Positions 1 to 9,260 of a stretch of DNA of 64,000 nucleotides are shown here, one piece after another. Within the stretch, counting starts at the first letter, position 1; every line of letters begins with the position of its first letter. A program made the position numbers and the translations under genes. The DNA lies in NCBI GenBank assembly GCA_029227815.1, contig CP118523.1, forward strand, positions 4,092,001 to 4,156,000, read 5' to 3'. The notes under the pieces are model-generated. The model made no database searches, was not told the origin of the DNA, and was given only the letters and a program-made list of their open reading frames with translations. Source of the DNA: Clostridiaceae bacterium M8S5 (GTDB taxonomy: Bacteria; Bacillota; Clostridia; Tissierellales; MCWD3).

Positions 1-1218
1 AATTTCTATATACCAACTAGGCTTCGCGTAATATAATAGTGGAGTTTTACATCTCCAACAATGTGGATAATTATGTGCTATTTTTTCTTTTTTATATAAT
101 TTACCTTCTGCATGTAACCATTTTATAATATCAATATCAGCATCCATTACGAATTGACCCTTCCAAGGAGTCTCTATATATTTACCAGTCTCATCTACTG
201 GTTGAAGTACTGGTAGATTGTATCTTTTACCAGTATTATAGTCATCTTCTCCAAATGCTGGGGCTGTATGAACTATTCCTGTTCCATCCTCAGTAGTTAC
301 ATAATCTGCTACCGTAACAAAAAATGCTTTTTTATCTGCCTTAACAAATGGCATCAATTGCTCGTATTCCATGTATTCTAACTCTTTACCTTTAAGTTCT
401 TTGATAATCTCATAGTCATCACCAACTACTTTACTACAAAGATTTTTTTCTACATAATAAATCTCATCTTCTACTCTTACTTTAACATACGTTTCGTCTG
501 GATTTACTGTTAGTGCAACGTTTGAAGCTAATGTCCAAGGTGTAGTAGTCCAAACTAAGAAATATTCATCAGCATCTTTGACTTTGAACTTAACTATTAC
601 TGTGTTGGTCTTTATTTCCTCATATCCTTGTGCAACTTCATGAGAGGCTAGCCCAGTTCCGCATCTTGGGCAATATGGTAATATTTTATGTCCTTCATAT
701 ATATAATCTTCTTTAAAGAACTTGTTTAGAATCCACCAAACAGACTCTATATAGTTGTTATCAAGCGTTATATATGGGTTATCTAAATCAACTTCGTAAG
801 CCATACGCTTAGTCATATCTCTCCATAAACCTTCATATTTGAACACTGATTCCCTACATTTTTCATTGAACTGTGCTATTCCGTATTCTTCTATGTCTTG
901 CTTACTAGATAAATTTAACTGCTTTTCAACCTCTATTTCAACAGGTAATCCATGAGTGTCCCAACCTGCTTTTCTCTTTACTTGATATCCTTTCATTGTC
1001 ATATATCTACAGATAGAATCCTTCAATGTTCTTGATATAACATGATGTATTCCTGGTTTACCATTAGCTGTAGGAGGCCCTTCAAAGAATACAAATGAAT
1101 CGTCGTCTTTCCTGATATCTATACTCTTCTTTAGTATATCTATGTCATTCCAATATTCTGAAATATTTTTTTCTGCTTCTTTGACAGATAGCTTTGATAA
1201 TTGTTTAAATTTATCCAT
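1..1218 (-). CDS. ileS: Isoleucine--tRNA ligase, N-terminal part (runs off the window)
   Basis: Class I aminoacyl-tRNA synthetase that charges tRNA-Ile in the cytoplasm. The visible 406 codons carry the class I signature GPPTANGKPGIHH (residues 47-59), a YCPRCG zinc-type pair near residue 180, and the start of the CP1 editing domain (WTTTPWTLASN, about residue 227). The KMSKS loop lies beyond the left edge. Two in-frame ATGs exist; the one at 1218 is chosen because the GAGAGG ribosome binding site directly abuts the other ATG at 1227 and sits about 9 bases from 1218. A T-box leader with an ATC specifier lies upstream, which fits isoleucine. Identity is secure. Confidence 0.97.
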   Translation of the reverse strand, partial: MDKFKQLSKLSVKEAEKNISEYWNDIDILKKSIDIRKDDDSFVFFEGPPTANGKPGIHHVISRTLKDSICRYMTMKGYQVKRKAGWDTHGLPVEIEVEKQLNLSSKQDIEEYGIAQFNEKCRESVFKYEGLWRDMTKRMAYEVDLDNPYITLDNNYIESVWWILNKFFKEDYIYEGHKILPYCPRCGTGLASHEVAQGYEEIKTNTVIVKFKVKDADEYFLVWTTTPWTLASNVALTVNPDETYVKVRVEDEIYYVEKNLCSKVVGDDYEIIKELKGKELEYMEYEQLMPFVKADKKAFFVTVADYVTTEDGTGIVHTAPAFGEDDYNTGKRYNLPVLQPVDETGKYIETPWKGQFVMDADIDIIKWLHAEGKLYKKEKIAHNYPHCWRCKTPLLYYAKPSWYIEI

Positions 1219-1262
1219 ACTTTTCATCCTCTCTTTCACTTATTATTAACATAAAATCTATT

Positions 1263-1520
1263 AAAAAATCCCCAAGTCAAAAGACTTAGGGACGATTGTA
1301 CGCGTTACCACCCAAATTATAGGAAAACAAATGATTCCTATCACTCATTACATTTTAACGTATCTCTACGTAAAGTTTTACTATTATTTCAAACCTTAAG
1401 CTCATAGGTGATTTTCATAAAAGACTCCAATAATAATCTCTCAGCTCATGATTATTTCTCTGTATATCTTCAATTCTTCTATTACTGCCTAGTCATAGCA
1501 TGTCATATTTACTTAGACTA
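1263..1520 (-). promoter_or_regulatory. T-box leader, isoleucine specifier, upstream of ileS
   Basis: Read on the minus strand, the leader has the conserved T-box sequence GGTGGTAACGCGT (complement of 1300-1313) followed by a terminator hairpin (CCCTAAGTC-TTTT-GACTTGGGG plus a T run, 1263-1294). The specifier loop has ATC (complement of 1410-1412) within AAAATCACC, matching tRNA-Ile. Uncharged tRNA-Ile would stabilise the antiterminator and allow ileS transcription. Confidence 0.95.
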
Positions 1521-1521
1521 T

Positions 1522-1551
1522 AGTATATATTAATCTAACAATAGTTGTCAA
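1522..1551 (-). promoter_or_regulatory. SigA-type promoter of the ileS T-box leader
   Basis: On the minus strand, TTGACA (complement of 1546-1551) is followed after 18 bases by TATACT (complement of 1522-1527). The predicted start site lies just upstream of the T-box leader. Confidence 0.75.
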
Positions 1552-1760
1552 GGGTATTTTAAAATTTATTAAAACCTTAGCCTTTATATAGTATATGTTG
1601 CATATGCCGATTTTATATAGTTTTGCATTTTATAACCTAGGCTTTGTAATTAAAAAATAAATGTTACATCCCTCATGTTAACCTAAGAGTGGTTTAAGCC
1701 TGTTAGACAGATATTTAAACTTTCTTCTTGAGTTGCTGTATTATTGAGTAAAAATAAAAT

Positions 1761-1792
1761 ATCTCCAAGCACAAGAATACATGATTGGAGAT
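1761..1792 (-). terminator. Probable terminator after the secreted protein gene
   Basis: Perfect 8-bp stem ATCTCCAA/TTGGAGAT (1761-1768 and 1785-1792). On the minus strand it is followed by ATTTTATTTTT, about 100 bases past the stop at 1893. The rest of 1552-1892 shows no gene. Confidence 0.6.
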
Positions 1793-1892
1793 ATAAATAC
1801 TTTTATTATGCCCCTGTCCACTTGACAAAAAGCAGTTCAATATATGGCAATTTATTGGTTCATACTATAATACGTAGTTTGAGTTTAAGTTA

Positions 1893-2822
1893 TTAGTTAA
1901 AATAATAAATATAATCAGAGTCATAAGGTGAATCTTTAGGACTATGTCTATATAATCCTGCTTGACCCCATTTTGATATGAATAAACTTCCACTAACTAT
2001 AGCTGAATGTTCTGGTATAGCTATTATAGTATTATGTGGCATATAAGTAGCTTTATCACCAGTACTACCAGAACTAGTAGATGACAAACTATAACTTCCA
2101 TCTGTATAATAGGTAGTAGGTTTATTCATCCAATATATATTTGAAGTACTTTGATTATGCCATGCATATGAGTGACAATTATAATTTGTTGTTGCACCTG
2201 ATAATCTTTTAGCGAACGGGAATTTTTTATCATAGTAATTATTGATCTCTGCTTTTTGCCTAGCTGTCAATTCTTCTCCCCTAATAAATACTTCTACCTT
2301 GCTTCCTTTAGGTGTAGTAACATAGGTGGTTACTGCTCTTGCCGTATAACCTTTATCTGTATATTTGTAGCCTATTCTATTACCTAATGTTTCAAGGAAA
2401 GTTCTTTCTATAAATTTATCATCCGATTCTTTTATTCTAGTATATTTTGCCTCTAACACTGAAACCGCATCCGGTCTATCAATGAAAACATTTAATGGTT
2501 CAAAAATATTTATAAGTGAATCTAAGCCTGTATTACAATCGTCATATGCAAAAATATTTCCCAAAAAAGGATATTCCATAATCAACTCTAACAAATTAGT
2601 TGTAGAAAGATTTGAAACATTTTCTTTAGATATATTTACGGCCTCAGCTCGTTCCTTGAATCGTACACTTGTATCATCTTTAGAAAATAAAACTTTTGCA
2701 TCACTAATAACATAAATTGGATCTCTTTGAGGCGTTGTTGTAGTAAATGAATTATTAATTGGTACAATTAAAGAAAATATCAACGTTAATACTAATAAAG
2801 ATTTTAAAATTTTATTTTTCAT
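1893..2822 (-). CDS. Secreted protein with Cys/His amidase-like C-terminus, function unknown
   Basis: A 309-residue protein with an N-terminal signal peptide (MKNKILKSLLVLTLIFSLIV) and no further membrane segment, so probably exported. The C-terminal third has TNYNCHSYAWH, then PEHSAIVSG, then SKWGQAGLYRH. A Cys followed by a downstream His resembles papain-fold peptidases or amidases such as NlpC/P60 and CHAP, but I cannot assign the family with certainty. The middle contains SKVEVFIRGEELTARQKAEI, possibly a small separate domain. The gene is monocistronic, flanked by terminator-like hairpins at 1761-1792 and 2981-3041. No neighbour suggests a pathway. The catalytic assignment is inference from motif order only. 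Confidence 0.7.
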   Translation of the reverse strand: MKNKILKSLLVLTLIFSLIVPINNSFTTTTPQRDPIYVISDAKVLFSKDDTSVRFKERAEAVNISKENVSNLSTTNLLELIMEYPFLGNIFAYDDCNTGLDSLINIFEPLNVFIDRPDAVSVLEAKYTRIKESDDKFIERTFLETLGNRIGYKYTDKGYTARAVTTYVTTPKGSKVEVFIRGEELTARQKAEINNYYDKKFPFAKRLSGATTNYNCHSYAWHNQSTSNIYWMNKPTTYYTDGSYSLSSTSSGSTGDKATYMPHNTIIAIPEHSAIVSGSLFISKWGQAGLYRHSPKDSPYDSDYIYYFN

Positions 2823-2980
2823 AAATCTACCTCACTTTTTTATTTATTCAATAAATTACCATAACAATATTATATAACAAAATGAATATGTAAAATTATT
2901 AATTTTTTGTAAAATTTGTAAATTATGCATGTCTAACAGATGGCTGTCCTTCAACCCACTAAATTGACTATTATACAAAA

Positions 2981-3041
2981 AAAGCACCTTTCTTTTATTA
3001 TTTTTGTTTTTGCAAACTCATAATATAACAAAGGGTGCTTT
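2981..3041 (-). terminator. Terminator of the chemoreceptor gene
   Basis: AAAGCACCTT (2981-2990) pairs with AAGGGTGCTT (3031-3040) across a roughly 40-base loop. The hairpin lies 24 bases past the stop of the chemoreceptor gene, and both sides are T/A-rich. The long loop makes this less certain. Confidence 0.5.
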
Positions 3042-3064
3042 CTTCTTTTATTTTTTGAATTTGA

Positions 3065-5149
3065 TTATAACTTAAACTTTATTATCTGATCCTGTAAATT
3101 TTGAGCTAACTGTGATAAGCTCTCACTCGCACTTGCAACTTGTTGTATTGACGCTAACTGCTGCTCTGTTGAAGCACTAGCTTCCTGTGTACTAGCTGCA
3201 TTTTCCTCTGCAATGGCTGACAATGCTTGTATTATATCCAGTATATTTGCTTTCATAGCTTCCATATCTTGAACTGATGCATCCATGTTCCTTATAGCTT
3301 CTTTTGATTTATTCATTGCTCTTGCTATACCCTCATAACTATGCTCTACATCTACAACACTTTCAACCTGCTTTCCTACTATTACCTCAACTTCTTTCAT
3401 CTTCTCTACAGCTGAATCAGAATTCGCTATTAATTCATTAACTATAATATCTATTTCTTTGGTTGATTTAGTAGATTGTTCTGCAAGTTTTCTAACTTCT
3501 TCTGCAACCACCGCAAAGCCCTTACCTGCATCTCCCGCACGTGCTGCTTCTATAGCTGCATTTAGAGCAAGTAAATTTGTCTGTTCTGCTATCGCGGCTA
3601 TAACCTCACTTGCATTTCCAATCTTTTTAGAGCTCTCATTAGTTTTTACTATTACTTCGAATATGTTCTCAGCAGCCTCTCCACTTTTTTGAGTTTTGTC
3701 TGTTAAATCAGATACAATTTTCAAACCTTCATCTACTAATTCTGATACATTGTCAGATTCATTATTTACATTCTCCATTAGAACGTGGTTTAATTTAATC
3801 ATTTCTCCTAGCTCTTGTATTTTGTTAGCTCCCTCTTCTGTATCTCTTGCTTGATCAGATGCTCCACTAGCAAGCTCCTGAATACTTCTTGCAATTTCCT
3901 CAGAGCTCAAACTTGATTGAGCTGAAGTTGCTGTCAACTCCTCTGATGATGCAGATACCTGAGTTGTTACATCTTGAACCTCTTTAAGTAAAGATGTAAA
4001 GTTTTCTTTTAACTTCACCATATTATTGGCTATGTCACCTGTTTCATCTTTTCTTTTTTGATAGCTCATTACTTTTTTATCTATAAAACTCAAATCGTAT
4101 TCAGACATTTTTTGTAATCCATTTGACAATGATTTGATTGAGCTAACTACATATTTACTATTATAATATAATACTCCACCCATTAATAATATAGCGAAAA
4201 TAGATATAATTGTATGTTTATTGCCCATATTATTTAACTCATTCATCAATTCACTAGCAGGTACTACAGTTGAATAAGACCAGTTTATACCATAATCTTC
4301 AAATTTGATAGGAGTATATATCCTATATATCCCATCATTTTCGTCATCAAAGTTATTGAAACTCTTACCATTTTTGATATTGTCTAGGTATGAGCTCTTA
4401 TTTGAACTAATTTCATCGCTAACTGTATTAACCATATTTGCATCTTTGTGAGCAAGCACTATACCATTATTGTTATATAACACTCCATACCCTGTATCAT
4501 AAAGTTCTATACTATTATTAATTTGAGTTAATTGATCTAGAGATATGTCTACTCCCGCTACTCCTACAACTCTACCATTAATTATTATTGGCTCTGCAAA
4601 AGTTATGGATAATATTTTTTCATCTCCTAATTCATATTCAGTTGGATCTGTTATAAATCTCTTTTTAGTCTTCTTAGGAATTCTATAGTAATCTTTATTT
4701 TCCACACCGTCGCAAGCCTTTAATATAAGTTTTCCATTATCTCTACCCCAAGCTGGCGTAAATCTACCAGCCTTATCACTTCCTTGGGAATTTATCTTAT
4801 TAAGGTCTTGTCCATCAAATGCATTTGGTTCCCAAACAACCCATGTATAAACATAATTTTCATTGTCCCTGATAGTTTCTTTAAGTATTTTTATTACAGC
4901 ATTCCTATCTGTTATGGAATTTTGTTTCATCGTAGTTAGTATCTTTGCAATTGACTTAGTATCTTTTGCAGCTTCATCTAACACACTCTTCATCTGAGTT
5001 GAAACATTTTCTGTTTGGAATTTTATCTTATCTAAACTGCTGTTTTCAATAATGTCAGACGATGTTCTTAACATATACCATGAGAGTATACCTGATATGA
5101 TTACAATTATACCTAAATTCATAAATATTAACCTTGTTCTCAGTTTCAT
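3065..5149 (-). CDS. Methyl-accepting chemotaxis protein with Cache sensor
   Basis: A 694-residue chemoreceptor. An N-terminal transmembrane segment (about 7-27) is followed by a large extracellular Cache-type sensor (about 40-305), a second transmembrane segment (about 312-332), a HAMP-like linker and a long methyl-accepting signalling coil (about 395-694). The sensor has [13 protein letters not shown] and [10 protein letters not shown], typical of dCache_1 domains that bind small ligands. The kinase-control tip is intact: [20 protein letters not shown] then [13 protein letters not shown]. It would couple an external ligand to CheA/CheW; ligand unknown. No che genes are adjacent, so it is a dispersed receptor. 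RBS is GGGGGAAAAA before the ATG. Confidence 0.95.
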   Translation of the reverse strand: MKLRTRLIFMNLGIIVIISGILSWYMLRTSSDIIENSSLDKIKFQTENVSTQMKSVLDEAAKDTKSIAKILTTMKQNSITDRNAVIKILKETIRDNENYVYTWVVWEPNAFDGQDLNKINSQGSDKAGRFTPAWGRDNGKLILKACDGVENKDYYRIPKKTKKRFITDPTEYELGDEKILSITFAEPIIINGRVVGVAGVDISLDQLTQINNSIELYDTGYGVLYNNNGIVLAHKDANMVNTVSDEISSNKSSYLDNIKNGKSFNNFDDENDGIYRIYTPIKFEDYGINWSYSTVVPASELMNELNNMGNKHTIISIFAILLMGGVLYYNSKYVVSSIKSLSNGLQKMSEYDLSFIDKKVMSYQKRKDETGDIANNMVKLKENFTSLLKEVQDVTTQVSASSEELTATSAQSSLSSEEIARSIQELASGASDQARDTEEGANKIQELGEMIKLNHVLMENVNNESDNVSELVDEGLKIVSDLTDKTQKSGEAAENIFEVIVKTNESSKKIGNASEVIAAIAEQTNLLALNAAIEAARAGDAGKGFAVVAEEVRKLAEQSTKSTKEIDIIVNELIANSDSAVEKMKEVEVIVGKQVESVVDVEHSYEGIARAMNKSKEAIRNMDASVQDMEAMKANILDIIQALSAIAEENAASTQEASASTEQQLASIQQVASASESLSQLAQNLQDQIIKFKL

Positions 5150-5201
5150 TTTTTTCCCCCTTTAAGTAAATTTGTTTTTTAGTATTCGATCCAATAAAAC
5201 T

Positions 5202-5708
5202 TTATTGTTTATCTATTTTTAAAATCATGTCTATTACGTCTTCTAAATTCTCTCCTGTTATATCAGCTATTTTACTTTTTTCCCCTACTTTAGCTGTTCG
5301 ACAGCCAGCAGCTATCCCTGCCTCTGCATCTGTTTCATTATCTCCTATCATCCAGCTTTTATCCATGTCTACCATATATTTGTCTCGCAATTCCAATAAC
5401 ATCCCTGGTGCTGGCTTTCTGTAGTCTGATTTTTTATGGTAATCTGGACAATATATTATTTCTTTAAATATACAAGCTTCTTTTAGTTTTTCTTGCATGT
5501 ACTCGTGTATTAATTTTAACTCTTCATGTGTGATAAAACCTAGTTCTATTCCCCCTTGATTTGTAACAACAAATATCTCATAACCTGCATCTATTGCCTT
5601 TTTAAGACCTCTTTCTACTCCATCAAAAATAATGAAATCTTCTGGTTTATTCACTGGTCTTTTGTTGTCATTTATAACTCCATCTCTATCTAAAAATAAT
5701 GCTTTCAT
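5202..5708 (-). CDS. HAD-IIIA phosphatase (GmhB/histidinol-phosphatase-like)
   Basis: A 168-residue HAD hydrolase of the DxDx(T/V) class. Motif I is FLDRDGVINDNK at the N-terminus, motif II is FVVTNQGGIE, and motif III/IV is RKPAPGML followed by MIGDNETDAEAG. Family members dephosphorylate heptose bisphosphate or histidinol phosphate. GmhB enzymes usually carry a Cys/His zinc site before the RKP motif; here only YCPDYHKKSDYRKP remains, so the zinc site looks lost. The substrate is therefore open. It is followed after 18 bases by another HAD phosphatase on the same strand, suggesting co-transcription. Confidence 0.85.
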   Translation of the reverse strand: MKALFLDRDGVINDNKRPVNKPEDFIIFDGVERGLKKAIDAGYEIFVVTNQGGIELGFITHEELKLIHEYMQEKLKEACIFKEIIYCPDYHKKSDYRKPAPGMLLELRDKYMVDMDKSWMIGDNETDAEAGIAAGCRTAKVGEKSKIADITGENLEDVIDMILKIDKQ

Positions 5709-5726
5709 AACTTAAACACCTCATCT

Positions 5727-6455
5727 TTAGTCTATAGTTTGTACATTCGCATTTAACTTATAAATTATATCTTTTCTTTCAACTATTATCTGAATCTTTT
5801 CATATAGCTCTGTATCATTTTTAATATAAAATAGGAGTTCTTTATTGGGATTGATAGCTATAGGGTTCCTAACCATTTTTAGCATTGAAATATCGCCAGT
5901 GGTATCACCATAGGAATAACTACTATCTAGTTTTATACTATATTTATTTACTAGTGCATCGAGTGTTTTTTGTTTGTTGACTGAATCCCACATCCTTATA
6001 ATTTCTCCTGTAAAATTATTGTTTTTATCAACTACATATTTACTACCCTTACATTCAGTAACTCCATACTTTTTACCCATTTTATCTACTAAAAAATCTG
6101 GACTTCCTGATATAAAGAACACTTTATGCTTTCTCTTTTTATGCCACTCAATTCTACTTCTAGCATATTTATATACCTTATCCCCATTAATTTTAATTAC
6201 TTGACTAGCTATAAAATCTATATGCTCTTTGTTAACTCCTTTTAAAGCATCTATATAAACTGTTGCTAATTCTTCTAAATATTCTTCAAAATCACCGTAT
6301 CTACTCTCCCATTTTGAGTATGTATTTTTTACATGAGCATACCATTCACTTGGTTCTATTACTTCGTACTTTATTAGTTTTTTAAAATGCTGTATCATAA
6401 GTGAATTTCTATATAAGGTTCCATCAATATCAAAAAAAGCTGCAATACAAGCCAT
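5727..6455 (-). CDS. HAD-IB family phosphatase (SerB-like)
   Basis: A 242-residue HAD phosphatase. Motif I is FFDIDGTLYRNS at residues 7-18, motif II is FFISGSPDF, and motif III/IV is SYGDTTGDISMLKMV, typical of the HAD-IB group that includes phosphoserine phosphatase and small lipid-phosphate phosphatases. The helical cap between motifs I and II has HFKKLIKYEVIEPSEWY. Substrate cannot be deduced. It precedes the HAD-IIIA gene with an 18-base gap, so the two may act together. It has its own RBS (AGGAGGTATTAC). Confidence 0.85.
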   Translation of the reverse strand: MACIAAFFDIDGTLYRNSLMIQHFKKLIKYEVIEPSEWYAHVKNTYSKWESRYGDFEEYLEELATVYIDALKGVNKEHIDFIASQVIKINGDKVYKYARSRIEWHKKRKHKVFFISGSPDFLVDKMGKKYGVTECKGSKYVVDKNNNFTGEIIRMWDSVNKQKTLDALVNKYSIKLDSSYSYGDTTGDISMLKMVRNPIAINPNKELLFYIKNDTELYEKIQIIVERKDIIYKLNANVQTID

Positions 6456-6557
6456 GTAATACCTCCTATCCTTCCTACCAAAATAAAATATTTATTGCTT
6501 GTAATTTATATTATATGTATGTTTTGTTAATATGTTAAGGTTTATAGCATGAGCATC

Positions 6558-6920
6558 TTATTTGACAACTTCATTGCTATAAAGTACCATTTCTGTACTC
6601 CCTATACTATTTGATATGTTAATACTTATATTTGAGTAGTCTAGCTCGAAATTAGCTACTGCTGAAAATAAATCTATGCTTTTTAATACATGAACTGTAC
6701 ATGCTTGGTATTCCTCAGATTTGCAAAATCGTAATATTATATTCTTTGCATCAGTAAACTGAATTCTCCCTCTTAATGACTTTGGAGCGTTTTCAAATGT
6801 TAAGTTCAACACACTCTTTTCTAGTGGTATAATAATATCCACATCATTTTCATCTTCTCTAAGTATCCTGATATCCATATGACTCTTTAGTTTGAATTTA
6901 TTTAATATAAATGATTTCAT
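6558..6920 (-). CDS. Conserved-looking cytoplasmic protein, unknown function
   Basis: A 120-residue protein with no signal peptide or membrane segment. It begins MKSFILNKFKLKSHMDIR and alternates short hydrophobic strands with acidic turns, suggesting a small beta-rich fold. I recognise no family motif. It starts 15 bases after the bacteriohemerythrin stop and is in the same operon, so a role with that oxygen- or iron-binding protein is possible but only by association. Confidence 0.6.
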   Translation of the reverse strand: MKSFILNKFKLKSHMDIRILREDENDVDIIIPLEKSVLNLTFENAPKSLRGRIQFTDAKNIILRFCKSEEYQACTVHVLKSIDLFSAVANFELDYSNISINISNSIGSTEMVLYSNEVVK

Positions 6921-6935
6921 ACTCTCTCACTCTCA

Positions 6936-7340
6936 TTATTTTTCTAAAACAATATCTTTATACCTGTGATCAACTTTTAATATATGTTTTTCTATCCAAT
7001 CTGCTATAAACATGATCATATCCATAGTTACAGATTTTTGAGACTCATCAACAGCATCGTCTGTAATGCTCTTAATTTTATTAACAAATTTTGCATGTTG
7101 TTCTTTATGTCTTTCTAAATCATCATAATTATATTTTGCCATCAACTCTTCTTCAAACTGAAAGTGATAAATCGTATAATCCTCTAACCTTTTTAATATT
7201 TCCACTATTTCATCATAGTAATCTATATTGCCAGAATCTGATACTATATCAAACAGTTCTTCCCCTATAGATAATAATTTTTTGTGCTGCTCGTCAATGG
7301 AGCTAATTTTTACACTATACTCATCTTTCCATTTAAACAT
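6936..7340 (-). CDS. Bacteriohemerythrin
   Basis: A 134-residue four-helix-bundle protein with a di-iron site that binds O2. The ligand set is visible in order: H in SIDEQHKKLL, H and E in YHFQFEEELM, H in ERHKEQHAKF, then H and D in WIEKHILKVDHRY. Length matches single-domain bacteriohemerythrins. In anaerobes these are thought to buffer or sense oxygen. RBS GGAGGA is 8 bases before the ATG. It heads a two-gene operon with the unknown 120-residue protein. Confidence 0.95.
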   Translation of the reverse strand: MFKWKDEYSVKISSIDEQHKKLLSIGEELFDIVSDSGNIDYYDEIVEILKRLEDYTIYHFQFEEELMAKYNYDDLERHKEQHAKFVNKIKSITDDAVDESQKSVTMDMIMFIADWIEKHILKVDHRYKDIVLEK

Positions 7341-7452
7341 ATATATGTCCTCCTTTTTTGAATATTATACCATTTCATATATATCTATATAAACTATTAT
7401 TTATTAAATACCCCATTTTAGTAATTTGAACCTAGTTTATTTATATATATGG

Positions 7453-7482
7453 TTGACAATACTGTCTGAAAAGTGTTATAAC
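7453..7482 (+). promoter_or_regulatory. SigA promoter with palindromic operator, TetR/RND operon
   Basis: TTGACA (7453-7458) and TTATAA (7476-7481) are separated by 17 bases. A near-palindrome GACAATACTGTC (7455-7466, 10 of 12 positions symmetric) overlaps the -35 box, a natural site for autorepression by the TetR regulator just downstream. The promoter position also rules out translation starting at 7426. Confidence 0.75.
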
Positions 7483-7518
7483 TATGTTAAGATTAAAAAT
7501 GAACAGGAGTTTATTATT

Positions 7519-8112
7519 ATGCAAATTCTAAAAAACAAAATAAGAGACAATATTATGAGTTCAGCTATTAAGGAATTTAAAGAACATGGATTCCAGAAAT
7601 CTACTATAAGAAACATAGCTAAAAAAGCCAAAATATCAGAAGGTAATATTTACAGGTATTTTGAAAATAAGGAGAAACTGCTTGAGGAAATTGTAAGACC
7701 TGCGTATTGTGAAATATTTGCATTAATTTCAAAATATCAATCTTTGCGTAACGAAAGGGATAGTTTTACCTTCGCTGATTTTCAAAAACATATAACAAAC
7801 TCTATATCCAATTTATGTAAAATACATGGAAATGAACTTATAATTTTGTCTGAATGCTGTAATGGCACTAAATATGAAATAGTCAAGCAGAAAATAATAG
7901 ATATAACTAAGCTTTTTTTACTTGATATTTTAAGCTGTAATAAAGAAGAGATAAGTAAGAAACACGATTTTATATCTTATCTTATCGCTAAAGGTTTTAT
8001 CGAAGGTCTGATGTCTATATATAAAGAATTCAAAGATACTACAGAATTTGAAGGTGCTTTAAATGAGTTTAATGAGTTTTATTTTAATGGTTTTCTAGAA
8101 AGATTTAATTAA
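7519..8112 (+). CDS. TetR/AcrR family transcriptional regulator
   Basis: A 197-residue regulator. The N-terminal helix-turn-helix matches the TetR pattern: IMSSAIKEFKEHGF, then STIRNIAKKAKISEGNIYRY, then FENKEKLLEEI. The C-terminal two-thirds are the helical ligand-binding and dimer domain. The start at 7519 is chosen because AGGAG lies 9 bases upstream; an in-frame ATG at 7426 lies upstream of the evident promoter. It is the first gene of an operon with the RND efflux genes, 22 bases from the adaptor, and probably represses them until a toxic ligand binds. Confidence 0.92.
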   Translation: MQILKNKIRDNIMSSAIKEFKEHGFQKSTIRNIAKKAKISEGNIYRYFENKEKLLEEIVRPAYCEIFALISKYQSLRNERDSFTFADFQKHITNSISNLCKIHGNELIILSECCNGTKYEIVKQKIIDITKLFLLDILSCNKEEISKKHDFISYLIAKGFIEGLMSIYKEFKDTTEFEGALNEFNEFYFNGFLERFN

Positions 8113-8134
8113 TTATTTAAGGAGGTACTAAAAA

Positions 8135-9226
8135 TTGAAAAGATTATCGCAACTATTAATCTATATACCTATTCTATTTATTCTAACATCATGCTCTAAT
8201 GAAACTGACAATAATGGAGTTATACAAAATGCAAAACCTGTAAAAACAGTTACAGTTAAGACCGAAACAAAACCAATGAAACTTAGCTATATTGGAACTG
8301 TAAATTACAATGAACTTAAAAAACTTGGATTTAAAAGTTCAGGAAAGATATCCAATATATACGTTAAGAAAGGACAACAGATTAAAAAAGGTGATACTTT
8401 AGCTAAGCTTGACACTAAAGATTTAACTTTTGCCTACAACGCTTCAAAATCAAAACTAGCATCTGCAAAATCACAGCTTACTAAAGCACAAGATGCTTAT
8501 AATTTTGCAAGTGATACTCATAATAGAATTAAAAATATGTATGAAAAGAATTCTGTATCAAAGCAAAAATATGAAGAAGCAAAGTTACAATTAGATTTAA
8601 GAAAATCAGAACTTAGTCAAGCGAACGACCTTAAAAACCAAGCACAGGTAGATTTTGATCACAAGCAAAGTCTCTTAAAAGATGCCACACTTAAAGCTAG
8701 TTCAGATGGCATAGTCGTTAATACCTTATTCAGTCAAGGCGAAATAGTAGGTGCAGGTTATCCTGTAATAGTAGTTAGAAACAATAAAAAAATCGTTAAT
8801 GTCGGTATAACTCAAGAAGATGTAGTTAAAATAAATCTAGGTGATAATGCCACAGTTATTTCTGGTGATACTAAAGTAAATGGAACTGTTACTAATATAA
8901 GCGATTTACCTGATGAAAAAACAAGAACATACAACATTGAACTAGCTCTTGAAGATAACAATTTTAAAATTGGATTTATCGTTGATGTTGATATAGTTAT
9001 TGGTAAAGAAGAAGGTATTTGGATACCTATTAAAGCTATTAAATCTAATGGTCACGATTATGTTTTTATTGCAAAAAACAATATCGCACATAAAAAAACA
9101 GTAAAAATAATTTCTACAAATGAAACAAATGCTAAGATTAATGGGCTAAATAATAATGATGCAATTATTATTGAAGGAATTAAATCACTTATAGACGGGA
9201 ATAAAATTACCATTGATTCCAAATAG
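8135..9226 (+). CDS. RND efflux periplasmic adaptor (membrane fusion lipoprotein)
   Basis: A 363-residue HlyD/AcrA-type adaptor. The start is TTG with GGAGG 9 bases upstream. The signal peptide ends in a lipobox (LTSC), so it should be lipid-anchored outside the membrane. The order is barrel-sandwich half (GKISNIYVKKGQQIKKGDTL), alpha-helical hairpin (about 100-180, rich in Lys/Gln/Ala), second half motif (LKASSDGIVVNTLFSQGEIV), and C-terminal beta-barrel and membrane-proximal domains. It links the RND pump at 9261 with the TolC-like protein at 12332. Confidence 0.95.
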   Translation: MKRLSQLLIYIPILFILTSCSNETDNNGVIQNAKPVKTVTVKTETKPMKLSYIGTVNYNELKKLGFKSSGKISNIYVKKGQQIKKGDTLAKLDTKDLTFAYNASKSKLASAKSQLTKAQDAYNFASDTHNRIKNMYEKNSVSKQKYEEAKLQLDLRKSELSQANDLKNQAQVDFDHKQSLLKDATLKASSDGIVVNTLFSQGEIVGAGYPVIVVRNNKKIVNVGITQEDVVKINLGDNATVISGDTKVNGTVTNISDLPDEKTRTYNIELALEDNNFKIGFIVDVDIVIGKEEGIWIPIKAIKSNGHDYVFIAKNNIAHKKTVKIISTNETNAKINGLNNNDAIIIEGIKSLIDGNKITIDSK

Positions 9227-9260
9227 CATCTATTTGTAAATTAAAAAGGCAGGTGAAAAA

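Noticed and set aside
7426..7518. Longer N-terminus for the TetR regulator
   Set aside because: The extra codons lie upstream of or across the TTGACA/TTATAA promoter, and a good RBS precedes the ATG at 7519.
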